In this document: positions 6,506-14,610 of the stretch, one piece after another | How the letters are laid out: the number at the start of each line of letters is the position of its first letter | Numbering within the stretch: position 1 is the stretch's first letter | Assembly: GCA_022711355.1 (NCBI GenBank) | Contig: JAKLFE010000048.1 | Location: forward strand, 1 to 34,479 | DNA length: 34,479 nt | Source of the DNA: Spirochaetota bacterium | GTDB lineage: Bacteria > Spirochaetota > Spirochaetia > Treponematales > Rectinemataceae | Direction: 5' to 3' | Position numbers and translations under genes: made by a program | The notes under the pieces: generated by a model | What the model was told of the DNA's origin: nothing | What the model saw: only the letters and a program-made list of their open reading frames with translations | The model's database searches: none

Positions 6506-8995
6506 ATGGAATACGGCCACTTCGACGACGAGCGCCGCGAGTACGTCATCACCCGCCCCGACAGCCCCCTGCCCTGGCTCAACTACCTCGGCCAGGAGGA
6601 GTTCTTCGGCCTGTGCACCAACACCGGCGGGGGCTACAGCTTCTGGAAGGACGCCCGCTTCCGCCGCCTGACCCGCTACCGCTACAACAACGTGCCCTAC
6701 GACCTCGGCGGCCGCTACCTCTACGTCAACGACGGGGGGCTGGTCTGGAATCCCGGCTGGAAGCCGGTGAAGACGGCCCTGGACCGCTACGAGTGCCGCG
6801 TGGGCCTGGGCTACACGCGCATCGTCGGCGAGAAGGCCGGCCTCGAGGTCGAGCTCAGCTTCTTCGTCCCTCTGGGCGAGAACCTCGAGCTGTGGAAGGT
6901 CCGCGTCCGCAACAAGACGGGCGTGCGCAAGGCTCCTCGCCTCTTCTCCTACCAGGAATTCTGCTTCTACGAGGCCCTCAACGACCAGTCGAACTACCAG
7001 CGCACCTGGTCCATCGGCGAGGTCGAGGTCGAGGGGGGCGCCATCTACCACAAGACCGAGTACCGGGAGCGCCGCTCCCACTACGCGCTGTTCGCCTGCA
7101 CCCGTCCCGTCTCCGGCTTCGACACGAGCCGCGAGGCCTTCGTCGGCGTGCATGAGGGCCTGCACGAGGCCCGGGCCCCCTTCGCGGGGGCCTGCACCGG
7201 CTCGAAGGCCTACGGCTGGAACCCGATCGGGGCCCACCAGCTCGACCTCGAGCTCGAGCCCGGCGAGGAACAGGAGTTCGCCTTCATCCTCGCCTACGTC
7301 GACCAAGGCGGCGCTCCCAAGTTCGAGTCCCCCGGGGTCATGGACAAGTCCAAGGGCCGGGCCCTCGTCGAGCGTTATGCGAAACCAGGAGCCGTCGACG
7401 CCGCCTTCGCCTCGCTCGGGGCCTACTGGGACGGCCTGCTTGCGAACCTGGGCGCCGAGCTCCCCGACGCTCACGCGAACCGCATGCTGAACTCCTGGAA
7501 CCAGTACCAGTGCATGGCCACCTTCAACCTCTCCCGCGCGGCCTCCCTCTTCGAGACGGGGATCGGCCGCGGCATGGGCTTCCGCGACTCGGCCCAGGAC
7601 CTCCTGGGCTTCGTCCACATGGTCCCGGCCCGGGCCCGGGAGCGCCTCCTGGACATAGCCGCGACCCAGCTCTCGGACGGCACCTGCTACCACCAGTACC
7701 AGCCCCTGACCAAGAAGGGCAACGCCGAGGTCGGCGGCGACTTCTACGACGACCACCTCTGGCTCGTCCTCGCGGCCTCGGCCTACGTCAAGGAGACCGG
7801 GGACTACGGGGTCCTCGACGCGGCCTGCGGCTACGCCGACCGCGACTACGCCCCGCTCGCCCCCCGCGAGAGCCTCTTGCAGCACCTCGAGACCTCGATG
7901 GCCTACACCCTGGCCAAGCGCGGCCCCCACGGCCTGCCCCTCATCGGCCACGCCGACTGGAACGACTGCCTCAACCTCAACTGCTTCTCCGCCGAGCCCA
8001 ACGAGAGCTTCCAGTGCGCCGGCGACGTCGCGGGCAGCCAGGCGGAATCCGTCATGATCGCCGGCCTCTACCTCTACGCCGCGCGGGAGATGGCCGAGCT
8101 CTACGAGGCCCTGGGCCGCCCCGCCGACGCGGCCCGCGCCCTGGCCGACCGGGACGGGATCCTCGCCGCGGTCGAGTCCGCCGGCTGGGACGGGGAGTGG
8201 TACCGCCGGGCCTACGACGCCGCCGGCCGCCCCGTGGGCTCGGCGGAGTGCGAGGAGGGCCGGATATTCATCGAGAGCCAGGCCTGGTGCGCGTTAGGCG
8301 GCGCCGGGTCCGACGGCGCGCCGGAGCCGGCGCGGGGCCGGGCGCGGATGGCGCTGCGGAGCCTCCACGAGCGGCTCTACACGCCCAAGGGCATCGTCCT
8401 CCAGCAGCCGGCCTATACCTCCTACCGCCTCGAGCTCGGCGAGATATCGAGCTACCCGCCGGGGGTCAAGGAGAACGCCGGCATCTTCTGCCACAACAAC
8501 GCCTGGATCCACCTGGCCCTCTGCCGCCTGGGCGAGGCCGACCGCGCCTTCGAGTACTACCTCTCCATCTGCCCGAGCGCGAAGCAGGAGGAGATCGAGA
8601 CCTACCGCTCCGAGCCCTACGCCTACGCCCAGATGATCGCCGGCCGCGACGCGCCCTGCTTCGGCGAGGCGAAGAATTCATGGCTCACGGGCACCGCGGC
8701 CTGGACCCTCGTCGCCCTGAGCCAGGGCATCCTCGGCATCCGCCCCGGCCACGGGGGGCTCGTCCTCGACCCCTGCATCCCGCGGGCCTGGAAGGGCTTC
8801 TCCGCGACCCGGCGCTTCCGCGGCGCCGCCTACAAGATCAGGGTCGGCGATCCTCGCTCGGCGTCCTGCGGCGTGTCCTCGCTGCGGATCGACGGGGCGC
8901 CGGCGCCCCTGATCCGCGACGGCTCGGGCCGCGGCGTCGTCCTCCCCCTCTTCCCCGCGGGGAGCGAGCACGAGGTCGAGGTCGAGCTCGGCTAG
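6506..8995 (+). CDS. cbp: Cellobiose phosphorylase (GH94)
   Basis: 829 residues, full length for GH94. The enzyme reversibly phosphorolyses cellobiose to alpha-glucose 1-phosphate and glucose in the cytoplasm, saving one ATP compared with hydrolysis. The whole sequence follows clostridial cellobiose phosphorylase as I remember it: EYVITRPDSPLPWLNYLG at the start, GGYSFWKDARFRRLTRYRYNN, then GIGRGMGFRDSAQDLLGFVH, YHQYQPLTKKGN, HADWNDCLNLN (catalytic acid Asp487), SYPPGVKENAGIFCHNN and EAKNSWLTGTAAW. The C-terminal beta-sandwich is complete. The match is to the cellobiose branch, not to the chitobiose or cyclic-glucan branches, but cellodextrin phosphorylase cannot be wholly excluded. A sigma-70-type promoter lies just upstream; no transporter or beta-glucanase gene is adjacent. 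Confidence 0.93.
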   Translation: MEYGHFDDERREYVITRPDSPLPWLNYLGQEEFFGLCTNTGGGYSFWKDARFRRLTRYRYNNVPYDLGGRYLYVNDGGLVWNPGWKPVKTALDRYECRVGLGYTRIVGEKAGLEVELSFFVPLGENLELWKVRVRNKTGVRKAPRLFSYQEFCFYEALNDQSNYQRTWSIGEVEVEGGAIYHKTEYRERRSHYALFACTRPVSGFDTSREAFVGVHEGLHEARAPFAGACTGSKAYGWNPIGAHQLDLELEPGEEQEFAFILAYVDQGGAPKFESPGVMDKSKGRALVERYAKPGAVDAAFASLGAYWDGLLANLGAELPDAHANRMLNSWNQYQCMATFNLSRAASLFETGIGRGMGFRDSAQDLLGFVHMVPARARERLLDIAATQLSDGTCYHQYQPLTKKGNAEVGGDFYDDHLWLVLAASAYVKETGDYGVLDAACGYADRDYAPLAPRESLLQHLETSMAYTLAKRGPHGLPLIGHADWNDCLNLNCFSAEPNESFQCAGDVAGSQAESVMIAGLYLYAAREMAELYEALGRPADAARALADRDGILAAVESAGWDGEWYRRAYDAAGRPVGSAECEEGRIFIESQAWCALGGAGSDGAPEPARGRARMALRSLHERLYTPKGIVLQQPAYTSYRLELGEISSYPPGVKENAGIFCHNNAWIHLALCRLGEADRAFEYYLSICPSAKQEEIETYRSEPYAYAQMIAGRDAPCFGEAKNSWLTGTAAWTLVALSQGILGIRPGHGGLVLDPCIPRAWKGFSATRRFRGAAYKIRVGDPRSASCGVSSLRIDGAPAPLIRDGSGRGVVLPLFPAGSEHEVEVELG

Positions 8996-9041
8996 GGCGC
9001 GAGCCTTGCGGCGGCCGGGCCCTCCATGGCATCCTCGAGCC

Positions 9042-9347
9042 ATGGACGCGCGAGAGAACCCGGCCGGGCCCGGGGCGGCCGGCCCCTTCGGCGGGGCCGA
9101 GCTCGCCTTCCCCGTCACCTTCGACCTCAGGATCATCTACCTCCTCGCCGGGGGCGAGTCCATCCAGGCCGACCTCGAGCTCCTCTTCGAGCGCATGTCC
9201 GTGCCCTGCTCCCTCATGCAGGGACTCGCGGCGCCGGGAGCGAAGTACGGGCGCTTCGGCTGCCGCGTGACCCTCGACAGCCGCGAGCGGATGTACGCCC
9301 TCTACACCGAGCTGGGCAAGCTGCCCTACGTCAAGGCCGCCATCTAG
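9042..9347 (+). CDS. DUF493/YbeD-like small ACT-fold protein
   Basis: 101 residues, close to the size of YbeD/DUF493 proteins. The similarity is in the pattern FPVTFDLRIIYL at the start, then AKYGRFGCRVTLDSRERMYALYTELGKLPYVKAAI, which parallels the DUF493 ending (K-Y-x-S-x-x-V-T-V-x-S-x-E-Q-x-x-x-L-Y-x-x-L-x-x-x-P-x-V-K). No catalytic motif is expected; YbeD is an alpha-beta fold similar to regulatory ACT domains. I chose the ATG at 9042 because sequence upstream of it is not family-like, although its ribosome binding site is poor. It follows cbp by 46 bp and may be read through from it. It converges with the TetR gene, 13 bp away. Confidence 0.6.
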   Translation: MDARENPAGPGAAGPFGGAELAFPVTFDLRIIYLLAGGESIQADLELLFERMSVPCSLMQGLAAPGAKYGRFGCRVTLDSRERMYALYTELGKLPYVKAAI

Positions 9348-9360
9348 GCGGAAGGCCCGC

Positions 9361-10038
9361 TCAGGCCGCGAGGGCCCGGCGCGCGAAGTCGAGGATGGCC
9401 CCGATGAGGGCCTCCTCGTCGGGCTCCTCGCCCTCGGCCAGGCCGAGGAAGATGCGGAGCCGGTCGCGGTAGTAGGCGGAGGCGAAGGAGAACTGGAAGA
9501 GCATGATGAGGTTGTCGAGGCAGAAGGCGGCGGCGCCCGGGTCGATGCCGCGCCGGAGCTCGCCCCGCTCGACCGCCGCCGCGATGGCCCTGCGGTAGAG
9601 CGAGGCGGTGATGGCCTCGAGGCTGCCGGAGAGGCGCTCGGCGAGGTGCCGCAGGCCCTGGGTCGTCGCGTCGAGGTAGACGAGGTTGAGCTCGGGATTG
9701 GACTTGGCGTAGTCGCGGGCCTTGCGGAGCATGGAGCCGAAGCTCTCGAAGAAGCCGGAGCCGACGTCGATGTCGGCCAGGGCCCGCTCGAGGAGCTCGT
9801 GGCCCTGGTCGGCCACGGTGAGGAAGAGGTCCTCCTTCGAGGGGAAGTAGCTGTACAGCGAGCCGATGGACACGCCGGCCTTGCGGGCGAGGCCGTTGAC
9901 GCTCGTGCCGTTGAAGCCCTTGTCCGCGAACTCGGCCAGGGCCACGGAGAGTATAGCCTTCCGCCTGTCGGCGTCGATCTTCTCGAAGGTCTCGGTGTGG
10001 AAGCGGCGCCGGCGGCCGCCCTCTGCTTCGTCGGTCAT
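9361..10038 (-). CDS. TetR/AcrR-family transcriptional regulator
   Basis: 225 residues. The N-terminal TetR DNA-binding domain is clear: RRKAILSVALAEFADKGFNGTSVNGLARKAGVSIGSLYSYFPSKEDLFLTV, with the helix-turn-helix in VNGLARKAGVSIGSLYSYF. The C-terminal helical part (about 75-225) would bind the inducer and dimerise. I use the ATG at 10038; a TTG three codons earlier is possible, and neither has a strong ribosome binding site. It is the last gene of a seven-gene minus-strand run, 61 bp behind the VOC gene. A perfect palindrome at 15380-15401 ahead of the first gene has the form of a TetR operator, so this protein most likely represses its own operon until a pathway metabolite binds. The inducer is unknown; TetR proteins with SCP2-like neighbours often sense acyl or aromatic compounds, which is only a hint. 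Confidence 0.9.
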   Translation of the reverse strand: MTDEAEGGRRRRFHTETFEKIDADRRKAILSVALAEFADKGFNGTSVNGLARKAGVSIGSLYSYFPSKEDLFLTVADQGHELLERALADIDVGSGFFESFGSMLRKARDYAKSNPELNLVYLDATTQGLRHLAERLSGSLEAITASLYRRAIAAAVERGELRRGIDPGAAAFCLDNLIMLFQFSFASAYYRDRLRIFLGLAEGEEPDEEALIGAILDFARRALAA

Positions 10039-10078
10039 GACCAGCAATGGTAGGGGCCCCGGCGGCCGAGGGTCAAGG

Positions 10079-10101
10079 GAGCCCCGGCCAGGCCGGGGCT
10101 C
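10079..10101 (-). terminator. GC hairpin after the VOC gene
   Basis: GAGCCCCGGCC and GGCCGGGGCTC are perfect inverted repeats separated by one base, overlapping the VOC stop codon. No T run follows on the minus strand. It could attenuate transcription between the VOC gene and the TetR gene, or protect the mRNA 3' end. Confidence 0.4.
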
Positions 10102-10624
10102 ATCGGTAGTAGGCCGAGAACCTGCCTCGCTTCAGGGCCGCCCCCAGGAGGCCGCCCACGAGCCGGAGGGCCGGCCTCGCGGCCTTGAGGTCGATGAGCT
10201 CGACGAGGTTCCCGTCGGGATCCTTGAGGAAGGCCCAGTCGACCTTCCCCGTCCGCGCGGGCTTCGTGACGAATTTCACACCCCGCTCCTCGAGTCTCTC
10301 CACCCAGGCCCCGAGCTTCGACACGTTGAGCGCCACATGAGTAAAGCCGGGGGCGTTCCAGGCCGGGTGATTGTCCCCGCCCGGGCGCGCGGCTGCCGGC
10401 TCGAACTGGAAGAGCTCGACGACCCCGCCCCCCGGGGCGCGGAGGAAGCCCATGCGCAGCCTGGCGCCTTCGACCCGGTAGAGGGGGAAGAGCTCCTTCG
10501 TGGCCTCCGGCTCGAGGACGTCCTCCGAGACGAGGTAGAAGCCGAACTGCTCGTGATACCAGCGGACCGCCCGGCCGAGGTCGGAGACGGTCAGCCCGGC
10601 GTGGCTCATCGACTTGACGCGCAT
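10100..10624 (-). CDS. VOC (glyoxalase/dioxygenase superfamily) metalloprotein
   Basis: 174 residues with two beta-alpha-beta-beta-beta modules. The four metal-ligand positions of glyoxalase I, epimerases and dioxygenases are filled: His8 (MSHAGLTVSDL), Glu70 (GGGVVELFQF), His96 (PGFTHVALNV) and Glu142 (DPDGNLVELIDL). With H/E/H/E ligands, an isomerase, epimerase, glyoxalase or lyase is more likely than an extradiol dioxygenase, which needs H/H/E. The 25 residues after the domain are basic. Start ATG at 10624 has GGGAGG upstream. The gene follows the SCP2-like gene by 11 bp, so it belongs to the same operon and probably acts on that pathway's intermediate. Substrate unknown. Confidence 0.88.
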   Translation of the reverse strand: MRVKSMSHAGLTVSDLGRAVRWYHEQFGFYLVSEDVLEPEATKELFPLYRVEGARLRMGFLRAPGGGVVELFQFEPAAARPGGDNHPAWNAPGFTHVALNVSKLGAWVERLEERGVKFVTKPARTGKVDWAFLKDPDGNLVELIDLKAARPALRLVGGLLGAALKRGRFSAYYR

Positions 10625-10635
10625 CGCTGCCCTCC

Positions 10636-11475
10636 CTACTTCGCGTAGCCGGCGACGGTCAGCATGAGCTCGCCGAGCATGGCCCCGTACTCGGGGGCGC
10701 CGAGCATCCTGATCTTGGACTTGGCCGTGGCCTCGATCATGTCGTCGGTGCCCAGGAGGATGCCGAGGGCGCTCTCCGAGGAGTCGAAGCTCATCGTGAA
10801 GAAGGGCTTCGAGCGCTCGTAGGTCCCGCGGGCCGCCCGGCTCTGGCCGGCCTTGACCCGGATGTAGGCCGAGAGCTCCGGCTTGCCCTCGACCGCCCAG
10901 GCGTAGACCCGGTCCGGGCTCGTCCTGGCCCACTTCGCCACCGCCGGGTGGCCGGCCTTGTTCAGCTGGCTGATGCCCGAGGACAGGAGGTAGAAATAGA
11001 GCTTGACCAGGAGGTCGCGTCCGGCCGCGTCGGCGGGGGCCTCCTTCGCGCCCAGGGCCGCGGCCATGCCCAGGAGGGCCTGCATCGTGGCGAGGAAGAG
11101 CCCCGGCGAGCGCAGGGCGCCCCTGATCCTCGGCAGCTTCTTGGACTTGCCCGAGAAGAAGCCGTTGAGGGCCTCGAGGGAGGGGAACTCGAGCTCGACG
11201 TTAGGCGACGGATGGGTGCCCTGGGCTACGGCGACGGCGCCGCCATCGACGAGGAAATGCGTCCCCGCCCTGGGCGGGCCCGCCTGCGGGGCCGCGGGGC
11301 CGAAGAGCGCTTCGTACTCGGCCGCGCGGGCTCCGAGGATCGCGCTGACCTGGACGACGCCCGACTTCCCCGCGAAGGCCTTGGCAAGGCCGGGCTTGGC
11401 TTCGACGAGGGGCTTCAAGAGGGGCAGGGCGCCGTTCAGGAATATCCGGGCGGCGTAGATCGCTTCGTCGGCCAT
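10636..11475 (-). CDS. SCP2-like (sterol-carrier-fold) double-domain protein A
   Basis: 279 residues, no signal peptide. I do not recognise a named family, but both halves show the SCP2 pattern of a hydrophobic-ligand-binding fold: first half GTHFLVDGGAVAV...NVELEFPSLEALNGFFSGKSKKLPRIRGAL, second half AYIRVKAGQSRAAR...FFTMSFDSSESALGILLGTDDMIEATAKSKIRMLG. The phrase FPxxEALNxxFxGK and the C-terminal block (A-x-x-L-L-x-G-x-x-D-x-x-x-A-x-x-x-x-K-I/L-x-x-x-G) recur in the gene at 14611-15363, so the two are paralogues. It starts one base after the transketolase C stop, with GAGGTG as ribosome binding site inside that gene. Possible roles are lipid or hydrophobic substrate carrier; no catalytic residues are evident. 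Confidence 0.62.
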   Translation of the reverse strand: MADEAIYAARIFLNGALPLLKPLVEAKPGLAKAFAGKSGVVQVSAILGARAAEYEALFGPAAPQAGPPRAGTHFLVDGGAVAVAQGTHPSPNVELEFPSLEALNGFFSGKSKKLPRIRGALRSPGLFLATMQALLGMAAALGAKEAPADAAGRDLLVKLYFYLLSSGISQLNKAGHPAVAKWARTSPDRVYAWAVEGKPELSAYIRVKAGQSRAARGTYERSKPFFTMSFDSSESALGILLGTDDMIEATAKSKIRMLGAPEYGAMLGELMLTVAGYAK

Positions 11476-11476
11476 G

Positions 11477-12484
11477 CTACACCTCGTCGTCCCAGTTCTC
11501 GTCCGCCTCGAAGTCCCTGCCCATGAGCTCGCGCACCGCGGCCATGATGCCGTTCTCGTCGATGCCGTAGTGGGCCATGAGGTCCTCGTGGAGGCCGATG
11601 ATGGAGAAGCAGTCCGGGATGCCCAGGCGCTTGAAGGTGAGGGACTTGCCCAGGCCGGCCGCCACCTCGGCGACCGCGCTCCCCAGGCCGCCTATGACGT
11701 TGTGGTCCTCGACGGTGATCACCCGCCTCGTATCCATGATCGCGGCCTCGATCGCCGCCTCGTCGATGGGCTTGATCGTGTGCATGTTGAGAACCCGCAC
11801 CTTGAGCCCGTCGGTCTTCTCGAGGGCCCGGGCGGCCTCGAGGGCCCGCCAGGAGCAGGCGCCGCAGGCGATGACCGTGAGGTCCGTGCCCTCGTGCAGG
11901 GTGACCGCCTTGCCGAGCCTGAAGCCGTAGTCGGGCCTGTCGTAGAGGACCTGGTCGAAGCCCCGGTTGATGCGGATGTAGACCGGGCCTTTCTTCTCGT
12001 AGGCAGCGCGCACCGCGTTGGCCGTCTCGATCCCGTCGGCGGGCACGATGACCGTCATGTTGGCCATGGCCCGCATGATGGCGATGTCCTCGGTGCAGTG
12101 GTGGGTCGAGCCCGCCTGGCCGAAGGAAAGGCCCGCGTGGGTGGCGATGATCTTGGCGTTGAGGTTCTGGTAGCAGATGTCGGTGTGCACCTGGTCGAGG
12201 GCCCGCATCGAGGCGAAGACCGCGAAGGTGGAGAGATAGGGCGTCAAGCCCGCCTTGGCCAGGCCGGCCGCCATGCCGACCATGTTCTGCTCGGCTATGC
12301 CCACGTTGAAGAAGCGCTCGGGGAAGGCCTCGCCGAAGAGGCCTATCTTGGTCGACTTGGCGAGGTCGGCCGAGAGGCCGACGATGTCGGGATGCTCGGC
12401 GCCGAGCTCGCATAACGTCTTTCCGTAGTACTCGGCGGTCGACATCTTCATCGCGTCGAGCATGGTGTAGGTCAGTCCGCCCAT
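11477..12484 (-). CDS. Transketolase-like protein, C-terminal subunit (pyrimidine + C-terminal domains)
   Basis: 335 residues, the normal length for the C-terminal half of a split transketolase. The catalytic Glu65 that activates the thiamine aminopyrimidine is in FFNVGIAEQNMVGMAAGLA. The pyrimidine domain continues through STFAVFASMRALDQVHTDICYQ and HAGLSFGQAGSTHHCTEDIA, and the C-terminal domain runs from GTDLTVIACGACSWRALEAA to HNVIGGLGSAVAEV. It pairs with the N-terminal subunit gene 2 bp upstream to build one TPP-dependent ketol-transfer site at the interface. Start ATG at 12484 has GGGGAG upstream. Split transketolases often serve special pathways instead of the pentose phosphate pathway. 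Here its partners are an aminotransferase and SCP2-like proteins, so a non-canonical donor or acceptor is plausible. Confidence 0.92.
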   Translation of the reverse strand: MGGLTYTMLDAMKMSTAEYYGKTLCELGAEHPDIVGLSADLAKSTKIGLFGEAFPERFFNVGIAEQNMVGMAAGLAKAGLTPYLSTFAVFASMRALDQVHTDICYQNLNAKIIATHAGLSFGQAGSTHHCTEDIAIMRAMANMTVIVPADGIETANAVRAAYEKKGPVYIRINRGFDQVLYDRPDYGFRLGKAVTLHEGTDLTVIACGACSWRALEAARALEKTDGLKVRVLNMHTIKPIDEAAIEAAIMDTRRVITVEDHNVIGGLGSAVAEVAAGLGKSLTFKRLGIPDCFSIIGLHEDLMAHYGIDENGIMAAVRELMGRDFEADENWDDEV

Positions 12485-12486
12485 CG

Positions 12487-13350
12487 TTACTCCCCCCTCG
12501 CCTTGGCGATCCGGGCCTGGCCGTAGCGCTCGAGGGACTCGAGGGCCTTGGCCTTCTTGTCCGCGTCGAAGGAGCCGTAGTGCCAGCGGTAGTCCCCCGC
12601 GATGAAGTCTATGCCCTGGCCCTTCACCGTGTCGGCGATGATCGCGACGGGCCTGTCCTTCGCCGCCAGGGCCGCGTCGATGGCTCCGGCCAGGGCGTCG
12701 AAGTCGTGGCCGTCGACGGCCAGGGGCTCGAAGCCGAAGGCCCGCCACTTGTCCGCGAGGGGCTCGAGGCCCATGACCTCCTCGGTCGGGCCGTCGATCA
12801 TGCACTTGTTGCGGTCGACGATGACGACGAGGTTGGTCGCCTTGAAATGAGCCGCGGCCATGGCCGACTCCCAGACGGCGCCCTCGTCGCACTCCCCGTC
12901 GCCCAGGAGGACGAAGGTCCTCCAGGACTCGCCCTTCACGCGGGCGCCGAGGGCCATGCCCAGGCCCACGGCCAGGCCGTGGCCGAGGGAGCCCGTCGAG
13001 GCCTCGACCCCTTTCACCTTAGTGGAGTCCAGGTGCATCCCCAGGGGGCTCCCCGTGTGGTTGTACTCCTTGAGGAGCTCCGGATCGAAGTAGCCGAGCT
13101 CCGCGAGGACGGGCGCGTAGCCCACGCCGATGTGGCCCTTCGAGCAGACGAAGCGGTCGCGATCGGGCAGCTCGGGGCGCTTGGGGTCGAGCCTCATGTA
13201 CTTGTGGTAGAGGATCGTCATGATGTCCATGGCGGAGAGGGCCCCGCCGATGTGGCCCGAGCCCGCCCAGACGACCGTCTCGAGGCAGAGCTTGCGGAGC
13301 TCGTGCGCCTTCTGTTCGAGGCGCAGCTTCTCCTCCCTCGTCAGCGGCAT
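12487..13350 (-). CDS. Transketolase-like protein, N-terminal subunit (TPP pyrophosphate-binding domain)
   Basis: 287 residues. TPP-Mg binding motif GDGECDEGAVWESAMAA (Asp151) through VDRN (Asn181). Active-site histidines of transketolases are seen at His33 (GSGHIGGALSA), His73 (SKGHIGVGYAP) and His124 (GSLGHGLAVGLG). The motif GHIGG replaces the more usual GHPGG and SKGHIG replaces SKGHA/S, modest changes near the substrate channel. The familiar ending VIIADTVKGQGI...WHYGS is close to the normal transketolase 'T-V-K-G-K-G-x-x-x-x-E...W-H' motif. The GAGGAGG ribosome binding site lies across the stop of the aminotransferase gene, 2 bp away, so the two are translationally coupled. Donor and acceptor sugars cannot be read from sequence. 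Confidence 0.92.
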   Translation of the reverse strand: MPLTREEKLRLEQKAHELRKLCLETVVWAGSGHIGGALSAMDIMTILYHKYMRLDPKRPELPDRDRFVCSKGHIGVGYAPVLAELGYFDPELLKEYNHTGSPLGMHLDSTKVKGVEASTGSLGHGLAVGLGMALGARVKGESWRTFVLLGDGECDEGAVWESAMAAAHFKATNLVVIVDRNKCMIDGPTEEVMGLEPLADKWRAFGFEPLAVDGHDFDALAGAIDAALAAKDRPVAIIADTVKGQGIDFIAGDYRWHYGSFDADKKAKALESLERYGQARIAKARGE

Positions 13351-13352
13351 GG

Positions 13353-14600
13353 CTACCTCCTCGCCTTCGCGACGACGGCGAAGGCCTCGTCCGCCACCTC
13401 GAGGGTGAAGGCGATATCCTCGTCCGTCAGGGCCGTGTTGATGAAATGGTTGTGGTGGTTGGTGAAGAAGACCCCGCGGCGGACGCACTCGGCCACCCAG
13501 GCCTGGTGGGTCTGCCAGCTGTCGTCGCCCGCGATGCGCATGAACCACATCGAGGGCTCTCCGGAGATGCGCAGGTCGAAGCCGTGGCGCCTGCCCGCCG
13601 CGGCCAGGCCCTGGGTGAGTTTCCGGCCCTTCTCCATGCAGAGCCCGGCCGCGCCCAGCTCGCGCATCTTCCCGATGCAGGCGATGGCCGCCGCGATGGG
13701 CGCCGCCGAGAGCCAGTAGCTTCCCGTGTACATGACCGAGCCGGCCGCGTCCTTGAGGGAGTCCTTGCCGCAGACGGCCGAGACGTTCCAGCCGTTCGCG
13801 AGGGCCTTGCAGAAGCACTCGAGGTCGGCCTCGAAGCCGTAATGCCTGTCCGAGCCGCCCGTGTCGAGGCGGAAGCCGCAGCGCACGTCGTCGATCGCGA
13901 GGACGACGCCCTCGCGGTCGCACAAGGCGCGCACCTTTTGCCAGTAGCCCTCGGGGGGCAGGCGGTTGTCCTCGAAGACCGGGTGATGGTAAGGCGTCGC
14001 CATGAAGCAGGCGATCTCGCCATGATGCTCCGCGAAGAGCCGCTCGAGGGCCTCGTAGTCGCCGAACTCGACGTAGAGGTTGTTCGAGACGTCGGCGCTC
14101 GTGATCCCGGGGTGGCCTTCCTTCTGGGTCCAGGGCGCGACGCCGTGGTAGCCCCCCCTGGTGAGCACGGCCCTGGCCCGGCCCGTCGCGGCCCGGGCGA
14201 TCATGAGGGCGAACATGGTGGTATCGCCCCCGTTCTTGCAGAAGAAGGCCCAGTCCGCCATCGCGACGGTGTCGACCATGAGCTCGGCCAGCTCGACCAT
14301 CCGGGGCGAGGGGGCCGTGACGCAGTTCCCCTCCTTGAGCTGGGCGAGGGCGGCCGCCTCCACGTCCTTGTCGCCGTAGCCGAGGATGTTCGGCCCGTAG
14401 GCGCACATGTAGTCGATGAAGCGGTTCCCGTCGACGTCCCAGAAATAGGCTCCCTCGGCGCGGGACGAGAAGAGGGGGTAGGCGCCGACCGGCATGAAGC
14501 AGCCCTCGGCGGGGCCCAGGTGGCCGTAGACGCCGCCGGGGATGACCTTGGTCGCGCGGGCGAAGAGCTCGCGGCTCCTGGCATGGCTGTAGGTCTGCAC
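13353..14600 (-). CDS. Class-III PLP aminotransferase (glutamate-1-semialdehyde aminomutase-like)
   Basis: 415 residues. PLP-binding features: catalytic Lys265 in LECFCKALANGWNVSAVCG, Asp237 in VVLAIDDVRCGFRLD (pairs with the pyridine nitrogen), the phosphate-binding FFCKNGGDTTMFAL near 119-132, and GGYHG near 149-153. The N-terminal VIPGGVYGH...GAYFWDVDGNRFIDYM is typical of HemL-type sequences. It is probably not heme biosynthesis, since it sits in an operon with transketolase and SCP2-like genes. Transamination of a ketone or aldehyde product of the transketolase is a reasonable inference. The start is GTG at 14600, supported by an AGGAGG 6 nt upstream that overlaps the preceding stop codon. 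Substrate unknown. Confidence 0.92.
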   Translation of the reverse strand: MQTYSHARSRELFARATKVIPGGVYGHLGPAEGCFMPVGAYPLFSSRAEGAYFWDVDGNRFIDYMCAYGPNILGYGDKDVEAAALAQLKEGNCVTAPSPRMVELAELMVDTVAMADWAFFCKNGGDTTMFALMIARAATGRARAVLTRGGYHGVAPWTQKEGHPGITSADVSNNLYVEFGDYEALERLFAEHHGEIACFMATPYHHPVFEDNRLPPEGYWQKVRALCDREGVVLAIDDVRCGFRLDTGGSDRHYGFEADLECFCKALANGWNVSAVCGKDSLKDAAGSVMYTGSYWLSAAPIAAAIACIGKMRELGAAGLCMEKGRKLTQGLAAAGRRHGFDLRISGEPSMWFMRIAGDDSWQTHQAWVAECVRRGVFFTNHHNHFINTALTDEDIAFTLEVADEAFAVVAKARR

Positions 14601-14610
14601 GGAGGGCCTC

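Noticed and set aside
5183..7951. 922-codon minus-strand frame across the peptidase and cellobiose phosphorylase genes
   Set aside because: Crosses two real genes on opposite strands and shows no recognisable domain.
13353..14600. Heme biosynthesis gene hemL
   Set aside because: Sequence is class III and HemL-like, but the operon has transketolase and SCP2-like genes and no other heme gene.
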